NCBI GenBank assembly: GCA_964017045.1
Contig: OZ024808.1
Span: 5,039,284-5,103,283, forward strand
DNA: 64,000 nucleotides
Direction: 5' to 3'
From: Omphiscola glabra
Taxonomy: Eukaryota > Mollusca > Gastropoda > Lymnaeidae
Positions 45,543 through 57,429 of this stretch are shown one piece after another. The translations under genes were made by a program, and so were the position numbers. The notes under the pieces are model-generated. The model made no database searches and had not been told where the DNA came from. It saw only the letters and a list, made by a program, of their open reading frames with translations. Numbering within the stretch: the first letter of the stretch is position 1; each line of letters opens with the position of its first letter.

Positions 45543-45765
45543 TACTCATCCCATACTAGTTTATCCCTCCTCACAAACCAGTTTCTCCCTTCTCACATAC
45601 TACTTTCTCCCTCATCACATACTACATTCTCCCTCATCCCATACTACTTTGTCCCTCCTCACACACTTCTTTCTCCCTCCTCACATACTACTTTCTCCTT
45701 TCTCCCATACTAGTTTCCCACTCCTCCCATATTAGTTTCCCCTCCTCCGTTACTAGTTTCTCCCT
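45543..45765. repeat. about 24-bp pyrimidine-rich minisatellite, about 9 copies
   Basis: The unit is near CTCCTCACATACTACTTTCT then CCCT, diverged. Confidence 0.85.
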
Positions 45766-46397
45766 CCACTATCTCTGATCTCATTCTTCCTATCTGGATT
45801 TCAACTTTCACTTTCTCCCCTCTGTCTCTAAGATCATATCTCCCTTAATCTTATACAACATCTTCCTCCTTTTTAGACCATGTCTCCCTCTCTCTTAGTG
45901 TAAAATTTTCTAACTTCTCTACCAAACTATATATCTGTAGCATTCTCTTTGTCCAACTATAGAATTAGTTCTTTACTTTTCAAAAAAAAAGTTATATTTA
46001 GTTTTGCCTTTCGGTATTTCTCTTCCCCCCTCCCACACACACTCCAACCCCCAGCCGAAGCTGCTCCTCCTTCTACATGCTTCCTCTTTTGTCAACATTT
46101 GCTCTACTACCCCACCCGCCCACACCGTTCCCCACCCTTTCTCCCAATTGTGCCGCCCACACAGCATAACTCTCGCTAATTAGTGCATAGAAGCAGCAGC
46201 CAGCTGTAAGTCGTCTTCAATGTATTCCTACATTTGTATTCTCCAAAATCTGAAAGTTTTTTTTTTTTTGGTGCTTACCTGAGACCAGGATGGCTGGAGA
46301 ACCTGTCGTGGCAGAATCTAACGATTTTCCTTAGCGCCAAAAAAAAAACGAGTCTGATATTTTTGTCAAAATTCTTTTACCTACGTATAGAATCTGT

Positions 46398-46485
46398 CAC
46401 CATATCTCACCATGAGACGCATGTCTCACCATTAGACGCATATCTCACAATTAGACGCATATCTCACCATTAGACGCATATCACA
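46398..46485. repeat. 19-bp repeat, about 5 copies
   Basis: The unit is ATCTCACCATTAGACGCAT. Confidence 0.85.
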
Positions 46486-46599
46486 GTTCAAGATGTCTCA
46501 CCATAAGATATATGCCATGTTTCAAGATATCCCACCTTTCATACCTTACATTTAAATTTACGTCACCTTTTAAAATTCAGTATCGATATTACCTTGACA

Positions 46600-46805
46600 A
46601 ACAATACCACCCCAAACTCACTGTCATATCCACACCAACTCAGGCTCACCACCACACACTCAACACCACATGATCACCACTACACCATCACCATCACATC
46701 ATCACCACAACATGCATATGACATCCTCACCACGATACCCTCACCCCATTCAACACCCTAATCCCCATTCCCCACACCCTCACCCCATCAACACCACACT
46801 TCAAT
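46600..46805. repeat. A/C-rich low-complexity region
   Basis: A run of CACCACACC-, CATCACC- and ACCCTCACC-like words with no fixed period. Confidence 0.6.
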
Positions 46806-46959
46806 GGCCTATTCTCACATCCTTGCAAACAAAACAATAAAATATCTACTTTTTAAGTTTTTGAATAGAAACAAAATGGGGGCTCAGAGTTAACAAGCAG
46901 ATATGATTGTGAGAAATAACTCACCTATGTCTGTACAAGCATGGGATTGTGAGAAATAA

Positions 46960-48458
46960 CTCACCTATGTCTGTACACGCATGGAATTGAAAGAAGATTA
47001 TGTACCAGATTTTTATAGACGAAGAAATTTAATTTTTAGAAGGGAATGATTTGGAGTTAAAACTTAAACATGATTTTACTTAGCAGCTAAATTAAACGTC
47101 TTAAGGCATTCAAATACCAACACACTGTTGTAAAGGTTTTCCCTGGCCATTGTGGAAACAAATGACCGTCACTCGACTGAGATTATCACGTGGCTGTATC
47201 TCCCCAGCTGAGAATTGCACGCCATGTTGGAGAGAGGAAAGTGGATATGTTTAAAAAGACATCACTTGTAAATTGTAACTGAACAAATAATATAAAATGC
47301 CATTTTTAGCAGGAAACATGCAGTCTTACAAAATAAAATAAAAAATTCCGCAGTCGGAGGAAAAGCCTATCATAAGATGGAATAATATATAAAATTTAAG
47401 TTTATGAAATTACTTTATGTTGAAATAGAGTTAAAGGAATTGAGAAGTGGACGAGAAAAGGAAGTTGGCAAAGATCATGTCCTCGTTCTGATTATGGCAA
47501 GTTATTTCAAAATATTTAAAAACTATAACTTGACTAGTTGACCTCATTGTTTCCGTCTCACTTGACTGCTGATATCTCTTACATAAGCCTTAGTCAAGTG
47601 GTTACAGAGCTGATATCTCTTACATAAGCCTTAGTCCAGTGGTTATAGAGCTGATATCTCTTTATACATAAGCCTTAGTCCAGTGGTTAGAGAGTTGATA
47701 TCTCTTACATAAGCCTTAGTCCAGTGGTTAGAGAGCTGATATCTCTTACACATACCTTAGTCCAGTGGTTAGAGAGCTGATATCTCTTACATATACGTTA
47801 GTCCAGTGGTTAGAGAGCTGATATCTCTTACAGATACCTTAGTCCAGTGGTTAGAGAGCTGATATCTCTTACATATACCTTAGTCCAGTGGTTAGAGAGC
47901 TGATATCTCTTACATATACCTTAGACCAGTGGTTAGAGAGCTGATATCTCTTACATATAACTTAGTCCAGTTGTTAGAGAGCTGATATCTCTTACACATA
48001 CCTTAGACCAGTGGTTAGAGAGCTGATATCTCTTACAGATACCTTAGTCCAGTGGTTAGAGAGCTGATATCTCTTACATATACCTTAGTCCAGTGGTTAG
48101 AAATTAGCTGATATCTCTTACATATACCTTAGACCAGTGGTTAGAGAGCTGATATCTCTTACATATAACTTAGTCCAGTTGTTAGAGAGCTGATATCTCT
48201 TACACATACCTTAGACCAGTGGTTAGAGAGCTGATATCTCTTACATATACCTTAGACCAGTGGTTAGAGAGTTGATTTCTCTTACATACACTTAGTCCAG
48301 TGGTTAGAGAGTTGATATCTCTTACACACACCTTTGTCCAGTTGTTAGTTTTGATGATTTAAGTTTTAACTCATTCCTTTCAATAAATTTCTTGGTCTAT
48401 AAAAATCTGGTACATAATCTTCTTTCAATCCATGCGTGTACAGACATAAGTTATTAAC
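46960..48458. repeat. inverted repeat of about 100 bp flanking a 1.3-kb spacer
   Basis: The left arm (46960-47066) and right arm (48361-48458) are reverse complements over most of their length, for example GTACCAGATTTTTATAGAC on the left against GTCTATAAAAATCTGGTAC on the right. Both arms continue outward into the same tandem unit (ATGTCTGTACACGCATGG and its complement). The spacer holds the tRNA-like array. It may be a fold-back element or an inverted duplication. Confidence 0.75.
47570..48345 (+). repeat. 41-bp minisatellite with tRNA A-box-like motif, about 19 copies
   Basis: The unit contains CTTAGTCCAGTGGTTAGAGA and GCTGATATCTCTTACATATAC. TAGTCCAGTGG fits the pol III A-box pattern TRGYNNANNNG, and TTAGTCCAGTGGTTAGAG looks like a tRNA D-arm, as at the head of tRNA-derived SINEs. 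No B box was seen, so the units are not tRNA genes. Confidence 0.85.
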
Positions 48459-49715
48459 TTCTTTCACTCCATGCGTGTACAGACATAAGTTATTAGCTTC
48501 TTTCAATCCTTGCGTGTACAGACATAAGTTATTAACTTCTTTCATTCTCATGCGTGTACAGACATAAGTTATTAACTTCTTTCATTCTCATGCGTGTACA
48601 GACATAAGTTATTAACTTCTTTAAATCTCATGCGTGTACAGACATAAGTTATTAGCTTCTTTCAATCCTTGCGTGTACAGACATAAGTTATTAACTTCTT
48701 TCAATCTCATGCGTGTACAGACATAAGTTATTAACTTCTTTCAATCTCATGCGTGTACAGACATAAGTTATTAACTTCTTTCACTCCATGCGTGTACATA
48801 CATGTTATTAGCTTCTTTCAATCCTTGCGTGTACAGACATAAGTTATTAACTTCTTTCATTCTCATGCGTGTACAGACATAAGTTATTAACTTCTTTCAA
48901 TCTCATGCATGTACAGACATAAGTTATTAACTTCTTTCAATCTCATGCGTGTACAGACATAAGTTATTAACTTCTTTCAATCTCATGCGTGTACAGACAT
49001 AAGTTATTAACTTCTTTCACTCCATGCGTGTACAGACATAAGTTATTAACTTCTTTCAATCTCATGCGTGTACAGACATAAGTTATTAACTTCTTTCAAT
49101 CTCATGCGTGTACAGACATAAGTTATTAACTTCTTTCAATCTCATGCGTGTACAGACATAAGTTATTAACTTCTTTCAATCTCATGCGTGTACAGACATA
49201 AGTTATTAGCTTCTTTCAATCCTTGCGTGTACAGACATAAGTTATTAACTTCTTTCAATCTCATGCGTGTACAGACATAAGTTATTAACTTCTTTCAATC
49301 TCATGCATGTACAGACATAAGTTATTAACTTCTTTCACTCCATGCGTGTACAGACATGTTATTAGCTTCTTTCAATCCTTGCGTTTACAGACATAAGTTA
49401 TTAACTTCTTTCATTCTCATGCGTGTACAGACATAAGTTATTAACTTCTTTCAATCTCATGCGTGTACAGACATAAGTTATTAACTTCTTTCAATCTCAT
49501 GCGTGTACAGACATAAGTTATTAACTTCTTTCAATCTCATGCGTGTACAGACATAAGTTATTAACTTCTTTCAATCTCATGCGTGTACAGACATAAGTTA
49601 TTAACTTCTTTCAATCTCATGCATGTACAGACATAAGTTATTAACTTCTTTCAATCTCATGCGTGTACAGACATAAGTTATTAACTTCTTTCAATCTCAT
49701 GCGTGTACAGACAAT
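48420..49715. repeat. 40-bp minisatellite, about 32 copies
   Basis: The unit begins CTTCTTTCAATCTCATGCGT and ends GTACAGACATAAGTTATTAA. Variant types (CAATCCTTGCG, CACTCCATGCG) recur in the same order, so short higher-order blocks exist. It grew outward from the right arm of the inverted repeat. Confidence 0.95.
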
Positions 49716-49900
49716 GTTATTAGGATGCTTGTTCCATACCAACAAAATCTCTCTATCTAAGCCAGAATTCTTGCCCTCGATGACAGTTCGTGAGAGAAGG
49801 AAACGAGAATACGCCTTGCTCAAGTGCACACATCTGCTATACAAATGTATATCCGGATGGGACACTTTCACTCCCTAGCTTCGTGACCTAAGGTCTGGAA
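49716..49900. other. unique segment with an unassigned frame
   Basis: A plus-strand frame reads LPSMTVRERRKREYALLKCT, more protein-like than its surroundings, ending near 49878. I do not recognise it. It could be a fragment of a transposon protein. Confidence 0.2.
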
Positions 49901-49941
49901 AAAGTGTTTCTCATCTCCAACTGAATCTTATAGAGGAGCGC

Positions 49942-50095
49942 GCTGGGTAGCTCGTTACGGCATTAGGACCTGCTGGGTTTCTGTTTACGGCATTAGGACC
50001 TGCTGGGTTGCTGGTTACGGCATAAGGACCTGCTGGGTTGCTGGTTACGCCATAAGAGCCTGCTGGGTTACTGGTTACGGCATAAGGACCTGCTG
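49942..50095. repeat. 30-bp minisatellite, 5 copies
   Basis: The unit is GGCATAAGGACCTGCTGGGT then TGCTGGTTAC. Confidence 0.9.
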
Positions 50096-50164
50096 GGACG
50101 TAGCACAGGACCGGACTTCAGGACTTTTTTTTTGCCATGGCAATATCATAACCAAGGCTATAGC

Positions 50165-52925
50165 ATTTGTTTGGATATTAGCTGATGTTGTGTTCAATCG
50201 GCTGATCTTGTGTTTAATTGGCGGATCTTGTGTTTAATTGGCTGATCTTGTTTTCAATTAGCTGATCTTGTGTTCAATTGGCTGATCTTGTGTTTAATTG
50301 GCTGATCTTGTATTCAATTGGCCGATCTTGTGTTCAATTGGCTGATCGTGTGTTTAATTGGCTGATCTTGTGTTCAATTGGCTGATCTTGTGTTCAATTG
50401 GCTGATCTTGTGTTTAATTGGCTGATCTTGTGTTTAATTGGCTGATCTTGTGTTCAATTGGCTGATCTCGTGTTTAATTGGCTGATCTTGTGTTCAATTG
50501 GCTGATCTTGTGTTCAATTGGCTGATCTCGTGTTTAATTGGCTGATCTTGTGTTCAATTGGCTGATCTTGTGTTCAATTGGCTGATCTTGTGTTTAATTG
50601 GCTGATCTTGTATTTAATTGGCTGATCTTGTGTTTAATTGGCTGATCTTGTGTTTAATTGGCTGATCTTGTATTTAATTGGCTGATATTTTGTTCAACTT
50701 GCTGATCTTGTGTTCAATTGGCTGATCTTGTGTTTAATTGGCTGATCTTGTGTTCAATTGGCTGATCTTGTGTTTAATTGGCTGATCTTGTGTTCAATTG
50801 GCTGATCTCGTGTTTAATTGGCTGATCTTGTGTTTAATTGGCTGATCTTGTGTTCAATTGGCTGATCTTGTGTTTAATTGGCTGATCTTGTGTTTAATTG
50901 GCTGATCTTGTGTTCAACTTGCTGATCTTGTGTTCAATTGGCTGATCTTGTGTTCAATTGGCTGATCTTGTGTTTAATTGGCTGATCTTGTGTTCAATTG
51001 GCTGATCTCGTGTTTAATTGGCTGATCTTATGTTTAATTGGCTGATCTTGTTTTCAATTGGATGATCTTGTGTTTAATTGGCTGATCTTGTATTTAATTG
51101 GCTGATATTTTGTTCAACTTGCTGTTCTTGTGTTCAATTGGCTGATCTTGTGTTTAATTGGCTGATCTTGTGTTCAATTGGCTGATCTTGTGTTTAATTG
51201 GCTGATCTTGTGTTCAATTGGCTGATCTTGTGTTTAATTGGCTGCTCTTGTATTTAGTTGGCTGATCTTGTGTTTAATTGGCTGATCTTGTATTTAATTG
51301 GTTGATATTTTGTTCAACTTGCTGATCTTGTGTTCAATTGGCTGATCTTGTGTTCAATTGGCTGATCTTGTGTTTAATTGGCTGATCTTGTGTTTAATTG
51401 GCTGATCTTGTGTTTAATTGGCTGATCTTGTGTTTAATTGGCTGATCTTGTGTTTAATTGGCTGATCTTGTGTTCAACTTGCTGATCTTGTGTTCAATTG
51501 GCTGATCTTGTATTTAATTGGCTGATCTTGTGTTTAATTGGCTGATCTTGTATTTAATTGGCTGATCTTGTATTTAGTTGGCTGATCTTGTATTTAATTG
51601 GCTGATCTTGTGTTTAATTGGCTGATCTTGTATTTAATTGGCTGATCTTGTTTTCAATTGGATGATCTTGTTTTCAATTGGATGATCTTGTGTTTAATTG
51701 GCTGATCTTGTATTTAATTGGCTGATATTTTGTTCAACTTGCTGATCTTGTGTTCAATTGGCTGATCTTGTATTTAATTGGCTGATCTTGTGTTTAATTG
51801 GCTGATCTTGTATTTAATTGGCTGATCTTGTATTTAGTTGGCTGATCTTGTATTTAATTGGCTGATCTTGTGTTTAATTGGCTGATCTTGTATTTAATTG
51901 GCTGATCTTGTTTTCAATTGGATGATCTTGTTTTCAATTGGATGATCTTGTGTTTAATTGGCTGATCTTGTATTTAATTGGCTGATATTTTGTTCAACTT
52001 GCTGTTCTTGTGTTTAATTGGCTGATCTTGTGTTCAATTGGCTGATCTTGTGTTTAATTGGCTGATCTTGTGTTCAATTGACTGATCTTGTGTTTAATTG
52101 GCTGATCTGTGTTCAACTTGCTGATCTTGTATTTAATTGGCTGATCTTGTGTTCAACTTGCTGATCTTGTGTTTAATTGGCTGATCTTGTGTTTAATTAG
52201 CTGATCTTGTGTTTAATTGGCTAATCTTGTATTGAATTGGCTGATATTTTGTTCAACTTGCTGATCTTGTATTCAATTGGCTGATCTTGTGTTCAATTGA
52301 CTGATCTTGTGTTTAATTGGCTGATCTTGTGTTCAACTGGCTGATCTCGTGTTTAATTGGCTGATCTTGTGTTTAATTGGCTGATCTTGTGTTCAATTTG
52401 CTGATCTTGTGTTTAATTGGCTGCTCTTGTATTTAGTTGGCTGATCTTGTGTTTAATTGGCTGATCTTGTATTTAATTGGTTGATATTTTGTTCAACTTG
52501 CTGATCTTGTGTTCAATTGGCTGATCTTGTGTTCAATTTGCTGATCTTGTGTTTAATTGGCTGATCTTGTGTTTAATTGGCTGATCTTGTGTTTAATTGG
52601 CTGATCTTGTGTTTAATTGGCTGATCTTGTGTTCAACTTGCTGATCTTGTGTTCAGTTGGCTGATCTTGTATTTAATTGGCTGATCTTGTGTTTAATTGG
52701 CTGATCTTGTATTTAATTGGCTGATCTTGTATTTAGTTGGCTGATCTTGTATTTAATTGGCTGATCTTGTGTTTAATTGGCTGATCTTGTATTTAATTGG
52801 CTGATCTTGTGTTTAATTGGCTGATCTTGTGTTTAATTGGCTGATCTTGTGTTCAACTTGCTGATCTTGTGTTCAATTGGCTGATCTTGTGTTCAATTGG
52901 CTGATCTTGTATTTAATTGGCTAAT
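50165..52925. repeat. 2.8-kb array of a 20-bp unit, about 138 copies
   Basis: The unit is GGCTGATCTTGTGTTTAATT, with GTTC/ATTT variants. Rare types (GATATTTTGTTCAACTT) mark higher-order blocks. An exact 260-bp tandem duplication occupies 51481-51740 and 51741-52000, and a block starting GCTGCTCTTGTATTTAGTTG recurs at 51241 and 52420. Stop codons close every frame. Confidence 0.98.
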
Positions 52926-52949
52926 GTTGCTTTCACTGTCGAATGGATA

Positions 52950-53035
52950 TTGCCCTTGGATTAGTTGAAACAGTTGGATTATTTGTCTGGATTAGTTGAA
53001 ACAGCTGGATTATTTATCTGGATTAGTGTAAGTTG
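52950..53035. repeat. about 31-bp repeat, 3 copies
   Basis: The unit contains GGATTAGTTGAAACAG(T/C)TGG. Confidence 0.75.
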
Positions 53036-53059
53036 AATTTCATTAATCTAAATCTAAAT

Positions 53060-54000
53060 GTATTTAAGTGGAATAAATTTATTCTGTAGAATATCTTCAG
53101 TGGATGCAATGGAGTTAAAAAAATTATTTGTGGATTAAAGTTGGGTTTTCAAATGCATACCTGCGATCCGTATACAATGTGTAACAATTACAACGATCAC
53201 TATCCACTGCGTTATAGTCCCAGCAACCCGTAAGCAGGGATCCATAATATCAGATCCAGTAATCTATTTGTGCTAATCTTTACCTAACAATCCATAATCT
53301 CGCGTGTACTAGACCCAGTACTACATATCCACTCTCTATAAATGGCGAGCACTCTATATCCACTGTCCATTAATGGCCACCACTCTAATTCAACTGTCTA
53401 TTAATGACCAGCACTCTATATGCACTGTCTATTATTGGCCAAGAAAAGTATCTCTATTTTAAACACGCCCATGGCTTGCCAGCCGTGGAACACTAAATTC
53501 CATCAGACCCCCTTGTTCCGACTATTGTGTCTCCGACAATGGTCGAAATTAGAATCTAAACTTTAATAAGAGTCTGATCTTTACCCACCCACGTCATCCG
53601 CCGGTGAACGAAGTAGCATGCTCCGCGGCTAATCGTGGAACTTCAAGTGGTTCCCGTTCATAACGCGTGCTCTCTGGTGCGCCCCACAGCATGCTTGTTG
53701 GTGCGTTACATTCAACGAAGAACGATACCGGTATTTTCGTGTTCAAGTGGCTAATGAAAGGTTTACGAAAGTTGTCAATTGGAAGCATGGACTAGTAATT
53801 AAATCCTGTAGTGTTTTGAATGATGAGCTGGTAGTAGGGCTTAGGAGTAGGACGTTACTTATGACGTCAGAAGCTAGAGTCGCTGGCGTATACTGCTTTT
53901 AAGTTTTCAAATACCAGCGAGTTCATTTCAATGAAATGCAAAAAAAAAAAAAAAAGGGGGGGGGGGGGGACTAAATGCCGCTTTGGTAGAACTCCAGATA
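53060..54000. other. mostly unique stretch
   Basis: Includes a short degenerate repeat of CACTCTATATCCACTGTC(C/T)AT at 53330-53440 and a higher-GC segment at 53580-53790 whose minus-strand frame (MLPIDNFRKPFISHLNTKIP) I cannot assign. Confidence 0.4.
53940..53970 (+). repeat. A tract joined to G tract
   Basis: About 16 A pass directly into about 13 G. Confidence 0.85.
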
Positions 54001-54007
54001 AGTGTGC

Positions 54008-54310
54008 CTCTCTAGCACACAATCGTCTCCTTGGCACACAATCGTCTCCCTAGCACAGAAACGTCTCCCTGGCACACAATCGTCTCCCTGGCACACAATC
54101 GTCTCCCTGGCACACAATCGTCTCCCTGGCACACAATCGTCTCCCTGGCACACAATCGTCTCCCTAGCACAGAAACGTCTCCCTAGCACACAAACGTCTC
54201 CCTTGCACAAAAACGTCTCCCTAGCACACAAACGTCTCCCTAGCACACAAACGTCTCCCTAGCACACAAACGTCTCCCTAGCACACAAACGTCTCCCTAG
54301 CACACAAACA
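54008..54310. repeat. 19-bp minisatellite, about 16 copies
   Basis: The unit is GCACACAATCGTCTCCCTG in the first part and GCACACAAACGTCTCCCTA in the second. Confidence 0.95.
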
Positions 54311-54663
54311 CATCGTGTATATAATGTTATTTATGAACAGCCAAACGTGTCGCCTCCCACTTCCAACTCCCCTAGGCAACGCCACTGGTGTTGCCACGAA
54401 AGGTCCTGATTTGTATCACGTGGTTCCGACTAAGGCTGTTTCTTTTTAATACATGGAAGGCTGTGAAGATTCGATATCATAAATAGGTCACATCTGAGGA
54501 TCAGCTAACCAAGACCTGTCGAAATCCATTATGACGTAAAATGTTGGATTATTGATTGACCAGGCGGACGGCTAATTGAGCACTGATAAGGGGTTGACCA
54601 CATGAACAATCAATGAATCAGTGCTCTGGTTTTTATCAGCACATTCAATGAATGAACATATGT

Positions 54664-54776
54664 GTGAGTAGATTCAGTCAGCACAATACATTCAGTAGAT
54701 TCAGTCAGCATAATACATTCAGTAGATTCAGTCAGCATAATACATTCAGTAGATTCAGTCAGCATAATACATTCAG
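54664..54776. repeat. 27-bp minisatellite, 4 copies
   Basis: The unit is AGATTCAGTCAGCATAATAC then ATTCAGT. Confidence 0.9.
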
Positions 54777-55059
54777 TACAGGGATCATGGGCGTATCTCT
54801 CCCCAAAAGGCGAAACCCAACTCTTTCAGTAGACCCCCTGACCAAAATCTTTCAACCTCTACCCCACCGGATACACCATCCACACAACCATCCACACAAC
54901 TACCCACATAACCACCCAAACCACACAGCCATTTATACAATAAAATAAGAAATGTTTCAAGCAAGTTACAAAAATTCTTCCCATCTTCGGATTGAAAAAT
55001 TAAAATCGGCCCCAGCCTTGATCAGTGATACGACATCTCAACTTTAATTTCATTAGGCA

Positions 55060-55150
55060 ACTTGTCTCTCCAACTTGTGAGTCCAACTTGTGAGTCCAAC
55101 TTGTATCTCCAGCTTGTGTGTCCAACTTGTGTGTCCAACTTGTCTCTCCC
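55060..55150. repeat. short CCAACTTGTGTGT repeats
   Basis: About six imperfect 12-13-bp units (CCAACTTGTGAGT, CCAACTTGTCTCT). Confidence 0.75.
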
Positions 55151-55204
55151 ATACTGCCATCTCAACTTGTCTGTACAACACACAACCACTCGTAAAACAT
55201 AAAC

Positions 55205-55257
55205 AGTTATCATAAAGGTGCACTAGGAGTGGGAGTCAAATTGTTTGAGAACCACAG
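55205..55257 (-). mobile_element. possible hAT terminus
   Basis: On the minus strand CTGTGGTTCTCAAACAATTT begins at 55257, preceded by CTCTAGTG. Single end only. Confidence 0.3.
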
Positions 55258-55259
55258 CA

Positions 55260-56540
55260 CTAGAGCATTAGCCAAAAAGAATATTCCACATTAAAAGCTA
55301 TTGCTTTGCGGATATGAACTCAAATCTTTGTTCTAAGTAAAAGCAAAAACCTTTATAACGTACAAACTTGATCTGACAAAATAAATTGGAGTTAATTAAC
55401 GAGCTTTATACGACAAAGAAAAAAAAGTTGTTTGTCTAACCTTTGTTATAGAGGTCAAACACTCCAACTTTATATCGCAAGATCCCATATACGTTGATAT
55501 AAGTCTTTGTCATGAGAACATCAGCTGAAAATGTAAATGTATTTATATATATATATATAGAGTCTGTATATTATTTTGAAGTTGAATATAAAACAACCTA
55601 TCTATAGTCAAACTTAAAATAGTCTCTATAAGGTACCAGGACCAGTTCATAAAAAAAGGAATATGAATTAATAAGAAGCTTCAGTTTCTAAACCATATTT
55701 AGATCAGTTGTACTAAGCGCAAAATCTTTCAAAATCAGGTAACGAAAGTTTTGCAAAGAATTATGATATCGACCTCTACACAATTATTTACAGTGGAACT
55801 TGTAAATAATGCATTACACAGGGAACAATGCAAAATTGGTGCTATTCGCAGGTTAAGCAAAGACTTTTAAATTATTTCGGTGTTTTAGTGAGTTAGTGCA
55901 TATGCCATGGGCAGAGCTGTTTCAAGGTTCGAGTTTAGACTCATGAAGACAATGTCTACTGCAGTGTGGTCCATGGCCCACCTGTTAACGTTAAAAATCT
56001 ATGTCACCTGGCCCAGTGGTAGTGTCAAAGAAAACCCGTTGTTGAGACTTGTACCTCTTGTGTTGTTGGTAGGGTAATCGCAGTCTCTCTGCTCTCTTGT
56101 CCTCTTAACCTAAGTTTGAAAATAGGTGAAAATTGTTTTAAAACATGTCATAACGGCCAGGCATAGTCCTAACAAAACTAGGCCATTTCTACTATTAAAG
56201 CTACTAGTGTATAAAGTAGGTTCGTTTTAGTAAAACAGGCTCTAAGCCTGAGAATATGTAAAAATAAAAGTAAGTTCTTAAATAAGTTATGGCCTACTTT
56301 TAACATATTCAATATTCAAGCTTATAGCCTATTAAAAATGCGGCCTAGACTTACTTATTTAATAATAACATTATATTGCTATAAAATTGGCTCAGGCATA
56401 TTATAGGCAACCTTTACTCAAATAAATATTATATGGCATAATGTCTAAGTCTAGTCCATTTAAAACTATAAGCCTAACCATTTTAGACTGTGGCTTTGGT
56501 CGAATCTTGTTAGATTAGTATTAAATTAGTTGAAAGGCCT
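55260..56540. other. AT-rich intergenic stretch
   Basis: Unique, with a TATATATATATA run near 55545. The only possible gene trace is the candidate small exon at 56055-56109. Confidence 0.45.
56055..56109 (-). other. candidate small internal exon
   Basis: On the minus strand TTTTCACCTATTTTCAAACTTAG is a good acceptor in composition, and AGAG|GTACAAG a possible donor 55 nt later. The enclosed frame reads VKRTREQRDCDYPTNNTR. No partner exon is known. It is weak evidence. Confidence 0.15.
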
Positions 56541-56657
56541 TAAAACGCAATGAATACACATCTCAAACGCCACCTCTTCTCTAACCATAAAGGCCCAATA
56601 ATCCCCCCCCTCACCCACACACAACTAGAAACACATCAAAAACAACCCATCACAATA

Positions 56658-56720
56658 CACCACCAATACACCACCAATACACCACCAATACACCACCAAT
56701 ACACCACCAATACACCACCA
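56658..56720. repeat. 11-bp repeat, about 6 copies
   Basis: The unit is ACACCACCAAT. Confidence 0.9.
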
Positions 56721-57324
56721 ACGCCTGCTTGTAAAATGTCCACACTCATCCCTCTACACAATATTTCTCCCTGTAACCCCCCACCCCCTTATCCCGGTCC
56801 TCGTACGCAACCCTAAACCCCCCATGCCAGCCATTACAAACAAACTCTTTGAAATATCCCACGCCCAGCAATTTTCTGCCGTTGCGCCGACCCTCTCACC
56901 ACCGCCGGCACCCAAATATCTCTCGTCGCGCTGCGGCTCACTCGTCTACGCCTCGACAACCCACGTGTGTCTTTTCTTTACATTTTTTATCACTAATAAT
57001 TAACTGGTCGTGATTTTGCCCACATGCTCACACCCTCAATATCCACAGATTTTTTTACAAGAATATACATTTTGTGGTTTTATTTGCCGGAAGAATAGCT
57101 TCCTGTGTGGCTGCTGCTGTCAAAACAGCAGAGTTGGCTAATTTGTTCTTTTGTTTTAAACTCCCCTCGCTTTACTGTCATTTGGCGGATTATTTACTTG
57201 TGCAACGAGAGAGCCATTCAAAGACCTAGGAGAGGTGTAATCTAGTGTTTGTGTCAAGTGGTAGTGGTACAGCGAGCGTGGAGGGCGGGACTCTGGCGGC
57301 TGTTGGATAATCTTATGCTAATGC

Positions 57325-57365
57325 ATGCACGTGCATGAGGCATATCCGGTGGTGCAGTTATAAAA
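57325..57365 (+). promoter_or_regulatory. possible promoter: palindromic E-box and TATA
   Basis: A perfect 12-bp palindrome ATGCACGTGCAT (57325-57336) holds CACGTG, and TATAAAA follows at 57359-57365. A GTAGGT donor-like site at about 57437 could end a short leader exon. No coding exon was found downstream before the array. Confidence 0.25.
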
Positions 57366-57429
57366 CGTCCGGCATTGGAGACACGGTGTTCTTACGGATA
57401 TTTGAGCAACTGTCGCACGTGTTGGCCTC

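Noticed and set aside
47570..48345. Cluster of tRNA genes
   Set aside because: Only the D-arm/A-box part is present; there is no B box, acceptor stem or anticodon arm, and the unit is 41 bp.
53594..53788. Minus-strand 64-codon frame in a higher-GC patch
   Set aside because: No recognisable domain or splice signals that I could fit; kept only as a note in the unique stretch.
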